Shown: in pieces, positions 25,502 to 35,760 of the stretch
Position numbering within the stretch: the first letter of the stretch is position 1
Layout: each line of letters starts with the position of its first letter
Assembly (NCBI RefSeq): GCF_004353915.1
Contig: NZ_SMRP01000003.1
Location: forward strand, 186,001 to 250,000
Direction: 5' to 3'
Source of the DNA: Paraburkholderia silviterrae
GTDB lineage: Bacteria; Pseudomonadota; Gammaproteobacteria; Burkholderiales; Burkholderiaceae
DNA: 64,000 nt
Notes under the pieces: generated by a model
What the model saw: the letters and a program-made list of their open reading frames with translations, nothing else
Database searches by the model: none
Told to the model about the DNA's origin: nothing
Program-made: the position numbers and the translations under genes

Positions 25502-26008
25502 TTACTGGATGGCCGAGCCTTCGTTGGCCACGCGCGGCGTCAGCGCGACATCGACGACTTGCGTGTGCCAGATGCTGCAGGTTGCCTTCACGGGCACCCA
25601 GGCGTACTTGCCGCGCACTTTGGCAAAGCCGCGCAGATGGATGAGCGTGTCGATGGGCGAGGGTTGCGCGGCGGCGCCCGGCGCAGCGGCACCCGACGCA
25701 GCGGCGTCCGGCGCAGCGGCGTCCGGCACAACGGCGCCCGACGACGAGACGCGCGTGATGGCGCCTTCAGGAACGGGCGTTTCGATATGTGCAGTGAGCG
25801 CGCGCCGATCCGGCACGAGCAGCGAATCGTAGCGCTGGCCTTGATGGACCCACTCGTCGAGCGCGGCGACGCAGTTCACGACGACGTCGGGCACGCGAAT
25901 GCGGCGCAGATATTCGTAGCTTTCGGGCGGGGCTTGCATTTGCGCCTGTGCGCGCAGACTGATCCAGAACAGCGCGAGCACGGCGCAGGCGAGAGTCGAG
26001 AACCTCAT
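25502..26008 (-). CDS. Hypothetical exported protein with Ala-rich repeat linker
   Basis: 168 residues, not recognised. An N-terminal signal (STLACAVLALFWISLRAQAQ) leads to a short conserved-looking domain (VVVNCVAALDEWVHQGQRYDSLLVPDRRALTAHIE). Next is a low-complexity linker of about 25 residues built from PDAAA/SGAAA units encoded by 15-bp repeats, and a C-terminal domain (HLRGFAKVRGKYAWVPVKATCSIWHTQVVDVAL) with a possible disulfide. It looks like a conserved Burkholderia periplasmic protein. The start is set at the signal-peptide Met. Confidence 0.7.
   Translation of the reverse strand: MRFSTLACAVLALFWISLRAQAQMQAPPESYEYLRRIRVPDVVVNCVAALDEWVHQGQRYDSLLVPDRRALTAHIETPVPEGAITRVSSSGAVVPDAAAPDAAASGAAAPGAAAQPSPIDTLIHLRGFAKVRGKYAWVPVKATCSIWHTQVVDVALTPRVANEGSAIQ
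25671..25745. repeat. 15-bp minisatellite inside the exported-protein gene
   Basis: Five imperfect head-to-tail copies of a 15-bp unit such as GCGGCGTCCGGCGCA, in frame. Copy-number change would lengthen or shorten the Ala-rich linker by five residues without a frameshift. Confidence 0.8.
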
Positions 26009-26120
26009 GATGACGTGGCCTGTGCGGCGGAAGAGGGGGCAGCGGGGACGCGGAGTATACACGCTGATGCGCGGGGGACGCAGCGAGGACTGCCAGGGCG
26101 AGGGCAGGTGCTACAAAGCA

Positions 26121-26148
26121 AAAAGCCCAGTCGCGAGGACTGGGCTTT
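26121..26148 (-). terminator. Terminator after tRNA-Lys
   Basis: AGCCCAGTC/GACTGGGCT stem with a 5-nt loop, followed on the minus strand by TTTTT. It lies 14 bp past the CCA end of the tRNA gene. Confidence 0.85.
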
Positions 26149-26161
26149 CTGACTGATTCTT

Positions 26162-26237
26162 TGGTAGGCCGTACGGGATTCGAACCTGTGACCAACGGAT
26201 TAAAAGTCCGCTGCTCTACCAGCTGAGCTAACGACCC
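26162..26237 (-). tRNA. tRNA-Lys (anticodon TTT)
   Basis: 76-nt gene with encoded CCA. The D-arm is TAGCTCAGCTGGTAGAGC, the anticodon loop ACTTTTAAT gives anticodon TTT, and the T-arm contains GGTTCGAATCC. Acceptor strands GGGTCGT and ACGGCCT pair with two wobbles. It follows cpoB on the same strand order but has its own promoter and terminator. Confidence 0.97.
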
Positions 26238-26251
26238 AAAAGAGAAGCGAG

Positions 26252-26280
26252 ATTATAGCGATGCGCTAAGCGGGTGTCAA
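26252..26280 (-). promoter_or_regulatory. Consensus sigma-70 promoter of tRNA-Lys
   Basis: On the minus strand: TTGACA, exactly 17 bp, then TATAAT, with the tRNA beginning 14 bp downstream of the -10 box. Both hexamers match the consensus perfectly. Confidence 0.92.
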
Positions 26281-26356
26281 CCTGCGCGGCCCGATTGCCG
26301 AAACCCGAATCGTGCGTACACGGGGTACGCACGATCATGTCCGAGCCGGGCAGCGC

Positions 26357-27118
26357 TTATTTGAGCTGTGACAGCTTGCTCTGCGCCGTTTGCGCCACAT
26401 CCGAGCTGCCGTACTGCGAAACGATCTGCTCGAGCGTGCGTTTGGCCGCAGCCTTTTGCCCCTGCTCGATCTGATTGTTCGCAATCGCCAGCAGCGCCTC
26501 AGGGGCGCGCGGATGCTGCGGATAGTTCTTGACCACGCTCTGCCACGTCGCGGTCGACCCCTTGTAGTCCTTCATCGCGTAGAGCGCGTTGCCGAGCCAG
26601 TATTGCGCGGTCGGCTGGTACGGGCTCTGCGGATACTTCGAGATGAAGCTGCGGAAGGCCGAAGCGGCCTTGTTGAAGTCGCCGCTGCGAAACAGTTGTG
26701 AAGCGGCGTTGAACGACTCCGTCTCACCCGGCTGAACCGTGCCCTGCACGCCATCCACGGTTTGCTGCTGCGGCTCGAACTTCTTGAGACGCGTGTCCAG
26801 GTCCGTGTAGTAGTCCTTCTGCTGCTTCTGCAGGGTCGCCAGCTGATTCGCCATGTCCTCGTTCTGTCCACGTAGCGTCGCGACCTGCTGGTTGAGCTGG
26901 TCGAGGCGGTTGGACTGATCGAGGATCGTGCGCTGGGCGGCGGACAGCTGGCTAGACAGATTGTCCGTTTTCGCGCGCAGGTCGAGAATCGCCTGGCGCG
27001 CCTGATCGTCATCGAAGAGACCCGCGTGAGCCGGCAGCGCCGTGAAGGCGACACCGGCTACGCAGGCGGCTGCGGCAAGGCGCAGCGGGGAGAAACGGTG
27101 CGACATACGCCCCTTCAT
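26357..27118 (-). CDS. cpoB: Cell division coordinator CpoB / Tol-Pal protein YbgF
   Basis: 253-residue periplasmic protein. The signal peptide ends at AHAG, a coiled-coil trimerisation domain (about 40-110, heptads around LSSQLSAAQRTILDQSNRLDQL) follows, and then three TPR-like repeats (FNAASQLFRSGDFNKAASAF, AQYWLGNALYAMKDYKGSTATW, PEALLAIANNQIEQGQKAAAKRTL). It couples Tol-Pal constriction to peptidoglycan synthesis. Start is either 27118 or the Met at 27106; the longer form is given. It follows pal by 11 bp in the Tol operon. Confidence 0.95.
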   Translation of the reverse strand: MKGRMSHRFSPLRLAAAACVAGVAFTALPAHAGLFDDDQARQAILDLRAKTDNLSSQLSAAQRTILDQSNRLDQLNQQVATLRGQNEDMANQLATLQKQQKDYYTDLDTRLKKFEPQQQTVDGVQGTVQPGETESFNAASQLFRSGDFNKAASAFRSFISKYPQSPYQPTAQYWLGNALYAMKDYKGSTATWQSVVKNYPQHPRAPEALLAIANNQIEQGQKAAAKRTLEQIVSQYGSSDVAQTAQSKLSQLK

Positions 27119-27129
27119 CCAATACTCAA

Positions 27130-27639
27130 TTACTGTTGATACACGAGGTCAGCACGGCGGTTCTGCGACCACGAAGCTTCGTCGTGGCCCAGCGCAACCG
27201 GCTTTTCCTTGCCGAGGCTGACAGCTTCCATCTGCGAATCGCCCACGCCGTCGAGTGCCAGGACGCGGCGGACGGCTTCAGCACGCTTTTGGCCCAGTGC
27301 CAGGTTGTACTCGCTCGAGCCGCGCTCGTCGGTGTTGCCCTGGATCAGGACGTGACGCTGCGGATGCGTCTTCAGGTACTGCGCATGAGCTTGCAGCAGC
27401 GACTGATAGTCGTCCTTGACCGAGTAGCTGTCGAAGTCGAAGTACACGCTGCGCTTGGCGAGCGGGCTGTTCGGGTTGTCCAGATCGTCGACGTTCACCT
27501 GGGCAACGGCGTTCGGGTTCGGCTGGGTGCTCATCGCGCCGGTGTTTTCGTTTTCGCCGGTCTTGACGCCCGACTTACACGCGGCCAGCGCGCCGATCAT
27601 CATGACGGCCAAGGCCAGGCGGACTTTATTCGACATCAT
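27130..27639 (-). CDS. pal: Peptidoglycan-associated lipoprotein Pal
   Basis: 169 residues. A lipoprotein signal with lipobox LAAC (Cys at about 21) precedes a short linker and an OmpA-like peptidoglycan-binding domain with VYFDFDSYSV, LIQGNTDERGSSEYNLALGQKRAEAV and the terminal NRRADLVYQQ. It anchors the outer membrane to peptidoglycan and binds TolB. The ATG pair at 27639 is preceded by AGGAG. Confidence 0.97.
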   Translation of the reverse strand: MMSNKVRLALAVMMIGALAACKSGVKTGENENTGAMSTQPNPNAVAQVNVDDLDNPNSPLAKRSVYFDFDSYSVKDDYQSLLQAHAQYLKTHPQRHVLIQGNTDERGSSEYNLALGQKRAEAVRRVLALDGVGDSQMEAVSLGKEKPVALGHDEASWSQNRRADLVYQQ

Positions 27640-27657
27640 TATTGCTCTCCTGAAGTG

Positions 27658-28950
27658 TTATTGCATGAAGGGACCCCAGGACGGCTCGCGTACGATGCCG
27701 CCCTGAACGGACAGGATTTGCCGCGTCCGACCGTCGGTCGATACGGCAGCCAGCACGCCACGGCCGTTCACCTGAGTGGCGTAAAGAATGTACTGACCGT
27801 TCGCCGCGAAGCTGGGCGATTCGTCATGTGTCGTGTCGGTGAGCGCCGTAGCGACGCCGGACTGCAGATCTTGAATGTACAGCTTAAATCCGCCACCCGT
27901 GCGTGAGATGTACGCCAGTTCCTTGCCGTCCGGGCTGATCTTCGGACTCGTGTTGTAGTTGCCGGTGAACGTCACGCGCTGTGCTGAGCCAGCGCTTTCA
28001 CCCTGGGCCGGCATCTTGTAGATCTGCGGCTGGCCGCCGCGGTCGCTCGTGAAGTAAATCCAGCGTCCGTCAGGAGAGTAGGTGGGTTCCGTGTCGATCG
28101 TCGTGCCTTGCGTGAGGCGGCGCAGACCGGAGCCGTCGGAGTTGACGGCGAAGATCTGCGTGTTGCCCGTACGCGACAGCGCGACGGCGAGCGTGCGGCC
28201 GTCCGGCGACCAGGCCGGTGCCGAGTTGTTGCCCTTCTGGTCGGAGATCATGACGCGCCGCCCTGTGGGCAGGTCATGCACGTAGACGATGGGCTTTTTC
28301 TTTTCGAAGGAAACGTAGGCGACCTTGGTGCCGTCAGGCGACCAGGCCGGCGAGATGATGGGCTCGGGGCTCGAGAGCGCGATGTGCGCGTCTTGCCCGT
28401 CGGAGTCCGAAATCTGCAACTGGAAGCGGTTGCCCGTCTTGATCACATAGGACAGACGCGTGGCGAACACGCCGCGGTCGCCGAGCAGCTTCTGATAGAT
28501 GTAATCGGAAACCTTGTGCGCGGTCATGCGCAGACCGCTCGGCGGGCTCTGTAGCACGAGGCCGCCGAGGCTTTCCCCTTTCACCGTGTCGTACAGCTTG
28601 AAGCGCACTTCGTACTGGCCGTTGGCGAGCTTGTTCACGCTGCCCGCGACGAATGCGTTGGCGCCCTTGGCCTTCCAGCTGCCGAGGTCGACCGAGTCGT
28701 TCTCCGAGATCGGTGCGCTGCCTGCGTCGATATTGGTGAATTTGCCGCTGCGCGCGAGGTCGGCGCGCACGATGGCGGCGACTTGCTGCGGAGAATTCGC
28801 TTCGCCCGCGAAATTTGCCGTGGCGATGGGGAACTGGGTGGCGCCCACGCCAGTGACGAGGACGTTCAGTTGTGCGTTCGCTGCGCCGCCGACCGTGATC
28901 AGGCAAGACGCGACGAGAGTTCGCAGGCCAAGCTTCGTCATCAAACTCAT
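27658..28950 (-). CDS. tolB: Tol-Pal system periplasmic protein TolB
   Basis: 430-residue beta-propeller protein. The signal peptide ends at ANAQ, an N-terminal alpha/beta domain follows, and WD40-like repeats carry the recurrent motifs [45 protein letters not shown] and [15 protein letters not shown]. It binds Pal and TolA. The start at 28950 gives the correct signal peptide; the frame extends upstream into tolA without meaning. Confidence 0.97.
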   Translation of the reverse strand: MSLMTKLGLRTLVASCLITVGGAANAQLNVLVTGVGATQFPIATANFAGEANSPQQVAAIVRADLARSGKFTNIDAGSAPISENDSVDLGSWKAKGANAFVAGSVNKLANGQYEVRFKLYDTVKGESLGGLVLQSPPSGLRMTAHKVSDYIYQKLLGDRGVFATRLSYVIKTGNRFQLQISDSDGQDAHIALSSPEPIISPAWSPDGTKVAYVSFEKKKPIVYVHDLPTGRRVMISDQKGNNSAPAWSPDGRTLAVALSRTGNTQIFAVNSDGSGLRRLTQGTTIDTEPTYSPDGRWIYFTSDRGGQPQIYKMPAQGESAGSAQRVTFTGNYNTSPKISPDGKELAYISRTGGGFKLYIQDLQSGVATALTDTTHDESPSFAANGQYILYATQVNGRGVLAAVSTDGRTRQILSVQGGIVREPSWGPFMQ

Positions 28951-29075
28951 GCTGTGCTGTTTCCTGAAAAAGCGATTTTTGTCACACCGAGCAACAGCAA
29001 GCAGACCCGAAAACGTTCGAATCGTTCCTGGGGTCCACTGCTGTGCATCAGCATCCCTGTGCCCTGTTTGCGCGG

Positions 29076-30080
29076 TCAACCTGCCGGGCGCAAAGTAATT
29101 GTAAAGTTCGACGGTGCCTTGCCGCTGACGTCGAGCGGCATCGGATCCGAGCGCTGGACCGCACGCAACGCGGCTTCGTCCCACTGCGAATTGCCGCTGC
29201 TGCGCGTGATCGTGGCCGAGAGCAGGGTACCGCTCGGCGAACAGCGCACCGCGACTTCCGTTTCCAGACCCGCCGTCTCGCCCGCCCAAATAATGTTCGG
29301 ACGCACGCGCCGGCGCACCTTGTCCGCGTAACCCGGCGAAGCCGCGTTGCCGCCCGAGCCGCTGCCGGTGCCGCTCTTGGCGAGACCGTTGCCGCTCGAG
29401 CCTTCGCCACCGCCCATCGAGCCTTGCATCTGCGCGATGCGCGCGCGCCGTTCGGCGTCGAGCTTCTTCGCCTGGGCATCGGCTTGCGCCTTGGCCTTGG
29501 CGGCCTTTTCGGCGTCAGCCTTCTTCTGCGCGTCGAGCTTCGCCTGCTTTTGCGCTTCTTCCTGCTGCTGCTTCTTGAGCGCTTCTTGCTGTTGCTGCTG
29601 CTGTTGCTTGAGCTTCTCGGCGGCGGCCTGCTGGTCCTGCTGCTGTTGCTTGAGCTTTGCCTGCTTCTGCTGCAAGGCGAGTTGCGCAGCCTGCTGGGCC
29701 GCGAGTTGCTGCTGGCGCTTCGCCTCGGCTTCTTGCTGCGCCTTCAGACGCTGCTGCTCGGCCAGTTGCGCTTCGCGCGCCGCTTCCTGCTGCTTACGCT
29801 TTTGCTGTTGCAGCGCGATGTCGGCCTCTTGCGTTTGCGGCGGAGGCGGGGCAGGGGTGACCGGCACGGGCGGCGGCGGTGCAGGCCGCGGCGTAGACAT
29901 ATCCGGCACTTCGGTCCAGAGCTCCGCCTCTTCACCCGCCGGCGTGCTGTTCTGCCAGTGAATGCCGTGATAGAGGAACAAGCCGAGCAGCACGTGCATG
30001 ACCACGGCGAGCGCGAGAGCACGTCCCGTGCCCCGCTCGCGCGGAGGCCGCAGCGGATACGAATCGTTGTTCCGGATCAT
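29076..30080 (-). CDS. tolA: Cell envelope integrity protein TolA
   Basis: 334 residues. One N-terminal membrane helix ([19 protein letters not shown]) precedes a Pro-rich stretch and a long periplasmic alpha-helical domain of Lys/Gln/Ala/Glu (about 85-215, with a run of glutamines). The C-terminal TonB-like domain contains [18 protein letters not shown] and ends FTITLRPAG. It transmits proton-motive energy from TolQR to Pal. Its start overlaps the tolR stop by 4 bp. Confidence 0.95.
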   Translation of the reverse strand: MIRNNDSYPLRPPRERGTGRALALAVVMHVLLGLFLYHGIHWQNSTPAGEEAELWTEVPDMSTPRPAPPPPVPVTPAPPPPQTQEADIALQQQKRKQQEAAREAQLAEQQRLKAQQEAEAKRQQQLAAQQAAQLALQQKQAKLKQQQQDQQAAAEKLKQQQQQQQEALKKQQQEEAQKQAKLDAQKKADAEKAAKAKAQADAQAKKLDAERRARIAQMQGSMGGGEGSSGNGLAKSGTGSGSGGNAASPGYADKVRRRVRPNIIWAGETAGLETEVAVRCSPSGTLLSATITRSSGNSQWDEAALRAVQRSDPMPLDVSGKAPSNFTITLRPAG

Positions 30081-30523
30081 TGCGATTTGACGAGCAGTCC
30101 GACACGTTTGACGCCGCGCGACTTCAGATCGGACATCACGTTCATCACCGTCTCGTACTTGACGGACTTGTCGGCTGCGATCACCACGGGCTGGTCGGGA
30201 TGACTCTGCTCGCGGTCGGCGACGAAGGCGTTGAGATCGGCGCGCGACATGCTTTCCTGCTGCGTGGCGCCGGCATCATCCTTATAGCGTACGCTCAGAT
30301 TGCCGTCTGGGCGAATATTGACCACGACGGGCGGCGTCTGCTGCTGCTGGCTTGCGCCGCCGACGGTCGGCAGGTTGACGATGGACGGCGCGACCAGCGG
30401 CGCCGTCACCATGAAAATCACGAGCAGCACCAGCATCACGTCGATATACGGCACGACGTTGATGTCGGCCATCGCACGGCGCGAGCGGCTGCCTCGCATA
30501 CTCGAACGGACTGAGCCTCCCAT
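30077..30523 (-). CDS. tolR: Tol-Pal motor protein TolR
   Basis: 148-residue ExbD/TolR protein. A single membrane helix carries the proton-relay aspartate (NVVPYIDVMLVLLVIFMVTAP), and a periplasmic domain (ADKSVKYETVMNVMSDLKSRGVKRVGL) follows. It works with TolQ as the proton channel. It lies between tolQ (27 bp) and tolA (4-bp overlap). Confidence 0.97.
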   Translation of the reverse strand: MGGSVRSSMRGSRSRRAMADINVVPYIDVMLVLLVIFMVTAPLVAPSIVNLPTVGGASQQQQTPPVVVNIRPDGNLSVRYKDDAGATQQESMSRADLNAFVADREQSHPDQPVVIAADKSVKYETVMNVMSDLKSRGVKRVGLLVKSQ

Positions 30524-30550
30524 CTTCGACTCCTTGCTGTCTGGTGAAGA

Positions 30551-31228
30551 TTAGTGGGCCTGACGCTGCAGGATGTTCGAAAACTCTTCGATGAACGTTT
30601 CGAAGCGGATCGCGAGGCGGTCGATGTCGTGCGCGTAGCTGTTGTACGCGACCACCGCCGGAATGGCGGCGAACAGACCGATCGCGGTGGCCGTTAGCGC
30701 TTCGGCAATGCCGGGCGCGACGTTCGCGAGCGTGGCCTGCTGCACGTTCGCGAGACCGCGGAACGCATTCATGATCCCCCAGACCGTGCCGAACAGACCG
30801 ATGTACGGGCTCACCGAGCCGACCGACGCGAGAAACGAGAGGTTCGCTTCGAGCGCATCCATTTCACGCTGGAAGGCGGCGCGCATCGCGCGCCGTGCGC
30901 CGTCGAGCACGAGGCTCGGATCGTTCAGGCGCTTTTCTTTGGCCTTGAGGAATTCGCGCATGCCCGACTCGAAGATACGCTCGAGCGCGCCGATCGTGTG
31001 ACGGTTGTTGGCCGCGCTCTGATAGAGCGCCTGCAGGTCGCCGCCCGACCAGAAGTCGCGCTCGAAATTCTCGGTTTGCGTACGCGCGCGGCGGATGGCA
31101 AACCACTTGCGGAAGATGAAGGTCCAGGAAATCAGGGACATCAACAGGAGCAATCCCATCACTGCCTGTGCCAGTACGCTCGCATTAAGGACGAGAGAAA
31201 GGATCGATAGATCTTGTGTAGTGTTCAT
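30551..31228 (-). CDS. tolQ: Tol-Pal motor protein TolQ
   Basis: 225-residue three-helix stator protein. It has the first membrane segment VLAQAVMGLLLLMSLISWTFIF, a cytoplasmic loop (YQSAANNRHTIGALERIF), and the conserved TM2/TM3 segments SVSPYIGLFGTVWGIMNAFRGL and ATAIGLFAAIPAVVAYN. The start at 31228 (MNTTQDLS) matches family N-termini. About 155 bp separate it from ybgC, so a promoter may lie between. Confidence 0.96.
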   Translation of the reverse strand: MNTTQDLSILSLVLNASVLAQAVMGLLLLMSLISWTFIFRKWFAIRRARTQTENFERDFWSGGDLQALYQSAANNRHTIGALERIFESGMREFLKAKEKRLNDPSLVLDGARRAMRAAFQREMDALEANLSFLASVGSVSPYIGLFGTVWGIMNAFRGLANVQQATLANVAPGIAEALTATAIGLFAAIPAVVAYNSYAHDIDRLAIRFETFIEEFSNILQRQAH

Positions 31229-31382
31229 AGAGATTCTTGGTAACGTCCCGCAAGGGGCGAGCGGCTGCAAGGCAACGCGAATTTTTCCGAAGGCAAATGG
31301 AAAGGCGTCGCGCCGCTGCAACCGAACCCAGCTTGGTCCTGAATCGACCGACGCGAGTTCACCGGCGTCGTATCAACGGCAA

Positions 31383-31868
31383 TTACTGCGCCGCCGTTGA
31401 CACGCCCGGCAAGACTTTCTTCATGCCACGCTCCAAAGCTTCAAAAACGTGCTCAGGAATGGGGGCAGGGCGCATTTCTGCACCATTCACGCAGGCAATG
31501 CGAATCTTTCCGATGACTAACAGCGTATCGCCGCGCCATGCTGTCTGCATGAAATCGACTGACGCGCGGCCCAGCTTTTCCACACGGCTCACGATCGTCA
31601 CGACGTCGTCGAGGCGGGCCGGCGCACGGTAGTCGAGCGTGGTGCTGCGCACGACGAAGAGCTCACCGGATTCCTCGGCGAGCTTGTGCTGGTCGACGCC
31701 GCACGCGCGCAGCCACTCGGTGCGCGCGCGCTCGAAGAACTTCAGATAGTTCGCGTAAAACACGATACCGCCGGCATCGGTATCTTCGTAATAGACGCGT
31801 ACCGGCCAGGTAAAGCCGGCTGCGGCCTGTGATGGGGTCGCATCCGGGTTGCGGGTAGATCTTTCCAT
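31383..31868 (-). CDS. ybgC: Tol-Pal-associated acyl-CoA thioesterase YbgC
   Basis: 161-residue hot-dog-fold thioesterase. The active-site region is YYEDTDAGGIVFYANYLKFFERARTEWLR, with the catalytic Asp in the YEDTDAGG motif, and the C-terminus is ERGMKKVLPG. It hydrolyses short or acyl-carrier-linked thioesters and heads the Tol cluster as in other proteobacteria. The start at 31868 is preferred; a longer frame to 31931 adds unconserved sequence. Confidence 0.94.
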   Translation of the reverse strand: MERSTRNPDATPSQAAAGFTWPVRVYYEDTDAGGIVFYANYLKFFERARTEWLRACGVDQHKLAEESGELFVVRSTTLDYRAPARLDDVVTIVSRVEKLGRASVDFMQTAWRGDTLLVIGKIRIACVNGAEMRPAPIPEHVFEALERGMKKVLPGVSTAAQ

Positions 31869-31941
31869 GCCGCGCATTCTACCGGAACGCGTAGTCGTCA
31901 CGCCGTTCGTACGACTGAAGCATGAAAGCAAAATGTATGAA

Positions 31942-32688
31942 TCAGCCGCGATGGACGCTAAGGCCGGCGAAGGCCTGCGCGACCGGCATCAACTCCATCG
32001 TATTGATGTTCACGTGCGCGGGACGCGTGGCGATCCAGTAGATGGAGTCGGCGACGTCCTCGGCGGTAAGCGGCTGCACGTCCTTATAGACATTGGCGGC
32101 TTTCGAGTCGTCGCCGCGGAAGCGCACGCTGGAGAATTCTGTGCCGCCGCACAGGCCCGGCTCGATATTCGTCACGCGCAGCGCGGTGCCCGCGAGGTCC
32201 GCGCGCAGATTGAGGCTGAACTGGCGCACGAATGCCTTGGTCGCGCCATAGACATTGCCGCCCGGATACGGCCAGCTTCCCGCCGAAGAACCCAGATTGA
32301 CGATGTGGCCGCGGTTGCGCGCCACCATGCCCGGCAAGAACGCGTGCGTGATCCGCACGAGACCCGTGCAGTTGGTGTCGATCATGGTTTCCCATTCGTC
32401 GAGATCGGCCTTGTGCGCGGGTTCGACGCCGAGCGCGAGGCCGGCATTGTTGACGAGCACGTCGACTTCGGCAAATTCGGGCGGCAGCGCCGCCGGTGCC
32501 GCCTCGACCGCGGCGCGGTCGCGCACGTCGAGCTCGACCGGCAGGAGGGCGTCGCCCAGTTCCGCGGCGAGGGCGTCGAGGCGGTCCTTGCGGCGCGCCG
32601 TGGCGACGACGCGGTGGCCGCCCTTGACGAAGGCCCGGGCGATGGCGGCGCCGAATCCCGCGGATGCGCCGGTGACGAAGACGATCAT
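31942..32688 (-). CDS. SDR dehydrogenase, YdfG-type (NADP-dependent 3-hydroxy acid)
   Basis: 248 residues. The cofactor motif is TGASAGFGAAIA with ARRKDRL indicating NADP preference, NNAGLALG follows, and catalytic Ser-Tyr-Lys lie in NLGSSAGSWPYPGGNVYGATKAF. The C-terminal VNINTMELMPVAQAFAGL is strongly YdfG-like. E. coli YdfG oxidises L-allo-threonine, serine and 3-hydroxypropionate-type acids. It is divergent from glyA with 576 bp between. The frame stays open far upstream only because of antisense codon bias over glyA. Confidence 0.92.
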   Translation of the reverse strand: MIVFVTGASAGFGAAIARAFVKGGHRVVATARRKDRLDALAAELGDALLPVELDVRDRAAVEAAPAALPPEFAEVDVLVNNAGLALGVEPAHKADLDEWETMIDTNCTGLVRITHAFLPGMVARNRGHIVNLGSSAGSWPYPGGNVYGATKAFVRQFSLNLRADLAGTALRVTNIEPGLCGGTEFSSVRFRGDDSKAANVYKDVQPLTAEDVADSIYWIATRPAHVNINTMELMPVAQAFAGLSVHRG

Positions 32689-33264
32689 GGTTGCTCCCTG
32701 GTCTGTGGAGGGCGAAGAAAGGGGAGAGCCTACTTGCAATGCGGCGCTGCGGCAAGGAAGCGGCAGAACACGCGCAAGGCGCGCCGAGGCGAGGGGTGCA
32801 GTGGCGTCCGCAACCGGGTTCTTCGGGTGCGGTTGTAGACCCTCGCACAGGTGCTCGCGGCGCGGCATGAGGGGGCCGCAGCCGCCGCCTCCCAGGTTGC
32901 CTATTCCGGGCGCATCCAATAAACTAACGCGCTCAATCCCTGCGTGACTGGCGATAGGGTCCCTGAATGGCAACGGTTGTAATAATTGCCCTTCAAGCTG
33001 CGCTTGGCGCGGCTCAAACAGGGGCTCAAGGTGGAACGACCCACCGTGAAGCGCAGGGTGCCGTTTTGCCGTTCGCCTGGGCAGCCAAGTTTCGCGCGCT
33101 TCATCAAGCGCTGCTGGGCCTTCACGGGCCGTGGCTGTCCTGCCTCGCGTGTGCGGCACCTTCTTGCGCCACGTCAAGGCTGGCCTCTTCGCCAGCAGCG
33201 CCGCGTACCCGCTACGCGTTCCGCGCGAGACCCGGTCAACCTGAACACACTTAACGGAACCCGT
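32689..33264. promoter_or_regulatory. Divergent ydfG-like/glyA intergenic region with long glyA leader
   Basis: 576 bp without a gene. A plausible plus-strand promoter TTGCCT-N17-TAAACT lies at 32897-32925, which would give a glyA leader of about 330 nt. Another AT-rich spot (TGTAATAAT) is near 32978. No glycine or THF riboswitch core could be recognised by eye. Possible hairpins exist but none is diagnostic. Confidence 0.4.
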
Positions 33265-34512
<1,248 letters not shown>

Positions 34513-34530
34513 TCGAGGCTGTAATCCATC

Positions 34531-35013
34531 ATGCGCTGCCCCTTCTGCCGGCATGAAGACACGCAAGTGGTTGACTCGCGCGTGTCCGAGGACGGCGCCG
34601 CCATCCGGCGCCGCCGCCGCTGCCCGGCCTGCGACAAGCGTTTCACGACGTACGAGCGGGTCGAGCTGGCGATGCCGGCCGTCGTCAAGAAGGACGGCAG
34701 CCGCACGGAATTCGACCGCCGCAAGATCATGGCGAGCATGCAACTGGCGCTGCGCAAGCGGCCCGTTGCTGCCGACGCGATCGACGCGGCGGTCGCCCGC
34801 ATCGAGGATCAACTGCTCGGCAGCGGCGAGCGCGAGGTGCGCAGCGAGCGCCTTGGCGAGCTCGTGATGGGCGAGTTGCGCGAGCTCGACAAGGTCGCGT
34901 TCGTGCGTTTTGCCTCCGTGTACCGGCGCTTCGAGGACGTCTCCGAATTCGAGGACGTAATCGAAGAGTTTCGCCGTGCCAGTGGCGCCGCCACGCCGCC
35001 GAAGAAGCGCTGA
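34531..35013 (+). CDS. nrdR: Transcriptional repressor NrdR
   Basis: 160 residues. The N-terminal zinc ribbon has CPFC at the start and CPAC near 31-34, and an ATP-cone domain follows ([29 protein letters not shown]). It represses ribonucleotide reductase genes in response to ATP/dATP. Downstream of glyA, probably co-transcribed. Confidence 0.97.
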   Translation: MRCPFCRHEDTQVVDSRVSEDGAAIRRRRRCPACDKRFTTYERVELAMPAVVKKDGSRTEFDRRKIMASMQLALRKRPVAADAIDAAVARIEDQLLGSGEREVRSERLGELVMGELRELDKVAFVRFASVYRRFEDVSEFEDVIEEFRRASGAATPPKKR

Positions 35014-35194
35014 GCGATTGCGCGTTTGATCTGAGCGCTTGCGCGCTTGCTCCGAGCGTTCGCGCATTTTCCTTCTCCGCATTTCCCGTTCTCCCTGCCG
35101 TTGCCCGTGACCCTTGCATTGTCGAGGGAGGGCCCTGTGCGCATAAGCTGGCCGTTCGGCTAATTGTTCCGTTTCGCGTTCATCCGTAGAGTGA

Positions 35195-35223
35195 CTGCAA
35201 TCCCTCAACGATAAGGATTGCAG
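35195..35223 (+). promoter_or_regulatory. Perfect hairpin abutting the fimT start codon
   Basis: CTGCAATCC (35195-35203) and GGATTGCAG (35215-35223) are a perfect 9-bp inverted repeat with an 11-nt loop. The right arm includes part of the AAGGA ribosome site and ends at the base before the ATG. In RNA it would mask initiation of the whole pilin operon; as DNA it could be an operator. Confidence 0.65.
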
Positions 35224-35760
35224 ATGAAATGCGTCGGCTTCACCCTGATCGAAACGATGGTCGTGATCGTGCTGCTTGCCCTGTGCGCCACGGCAACCGC
35301 GCCCACGTTCGCGTCGTGGCGCGTGCGCGACCAGGTCGATGCGCGCACCAACGCGTTGCTCGGCTCGCTCTCTTACGCGCGCAGCGAAGCGATCCGGCGC
35401 AAGGTGCGCGTGAGCGTTTGCCGTATCGACGCCACGCGGCATTGCCTTGCGGCCGGCAAGAGCTGTCCGTCCGGGCGGGCGGATTGGTCGTGCGGCTGGG
35501 CCGTGATAGCCGAGCGCACGGGCGTGCTGTCACTGTTACGTGCGCAGCCTGCGCTCGATGAGATCGCCGTGGCGTCGGGCTTGACGGCGCTCACGTTCAC
35601 ACCGCCTGCGGGGCAGGCCATCGGCAGTCAGCGCAACTTCGAGATCGCGCCGCGCGCCGCTGCCGCCTCTATGCGGGGGGCTGGGTGGCGGCGCTGCATA
35701 CGCGTTGCCGCGGGCGGGCGCGCGCGCGTGAGCGACGGTGCATGTGGAGCAGCGTCATGA
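35224..35760 (+). CDS. fimT: Minor pseudopilin, GspH/FimT family
   Basis: 178 residues. The prepilin leader MKCVG is cleaved before FTLIETMVVIVLLALCATATA (Glu at +5). A GspH/FimT-type domain follows with the paired cysteines VCRIDATRHC and CPSGRADWSCGW. It is the first of five minor-pilin genes that would prime type IV pilus assembly. ATG 35224 sits directly after a hairpin. Its end overlaps the next gene by 4 bp. Confidence 0.85.
   Translation: MKCVGFTLIETMVVIVLLALCATATAPTFASWRVRDQVDARTNALLGSLSYARSEAIRRKVRVSVCRIDATRHCLAAGKSCPSGRADWSCGWAVIAERTGVLSLLRAQPALDEIAVASGLTALTFTPPAGQAIGSQRNFEIAPRAAAASMRGAGWRRCIRVAAGGRARVSDGACGAAS

Noticed and set aside
32689..33264. Glycine riboswitch before glyA
   Set aside because: No recognisable conserved glycine-aptamer core or tandem arrangement could be found by eye; covariance search (for example with the Rfam glycine model) would decide.
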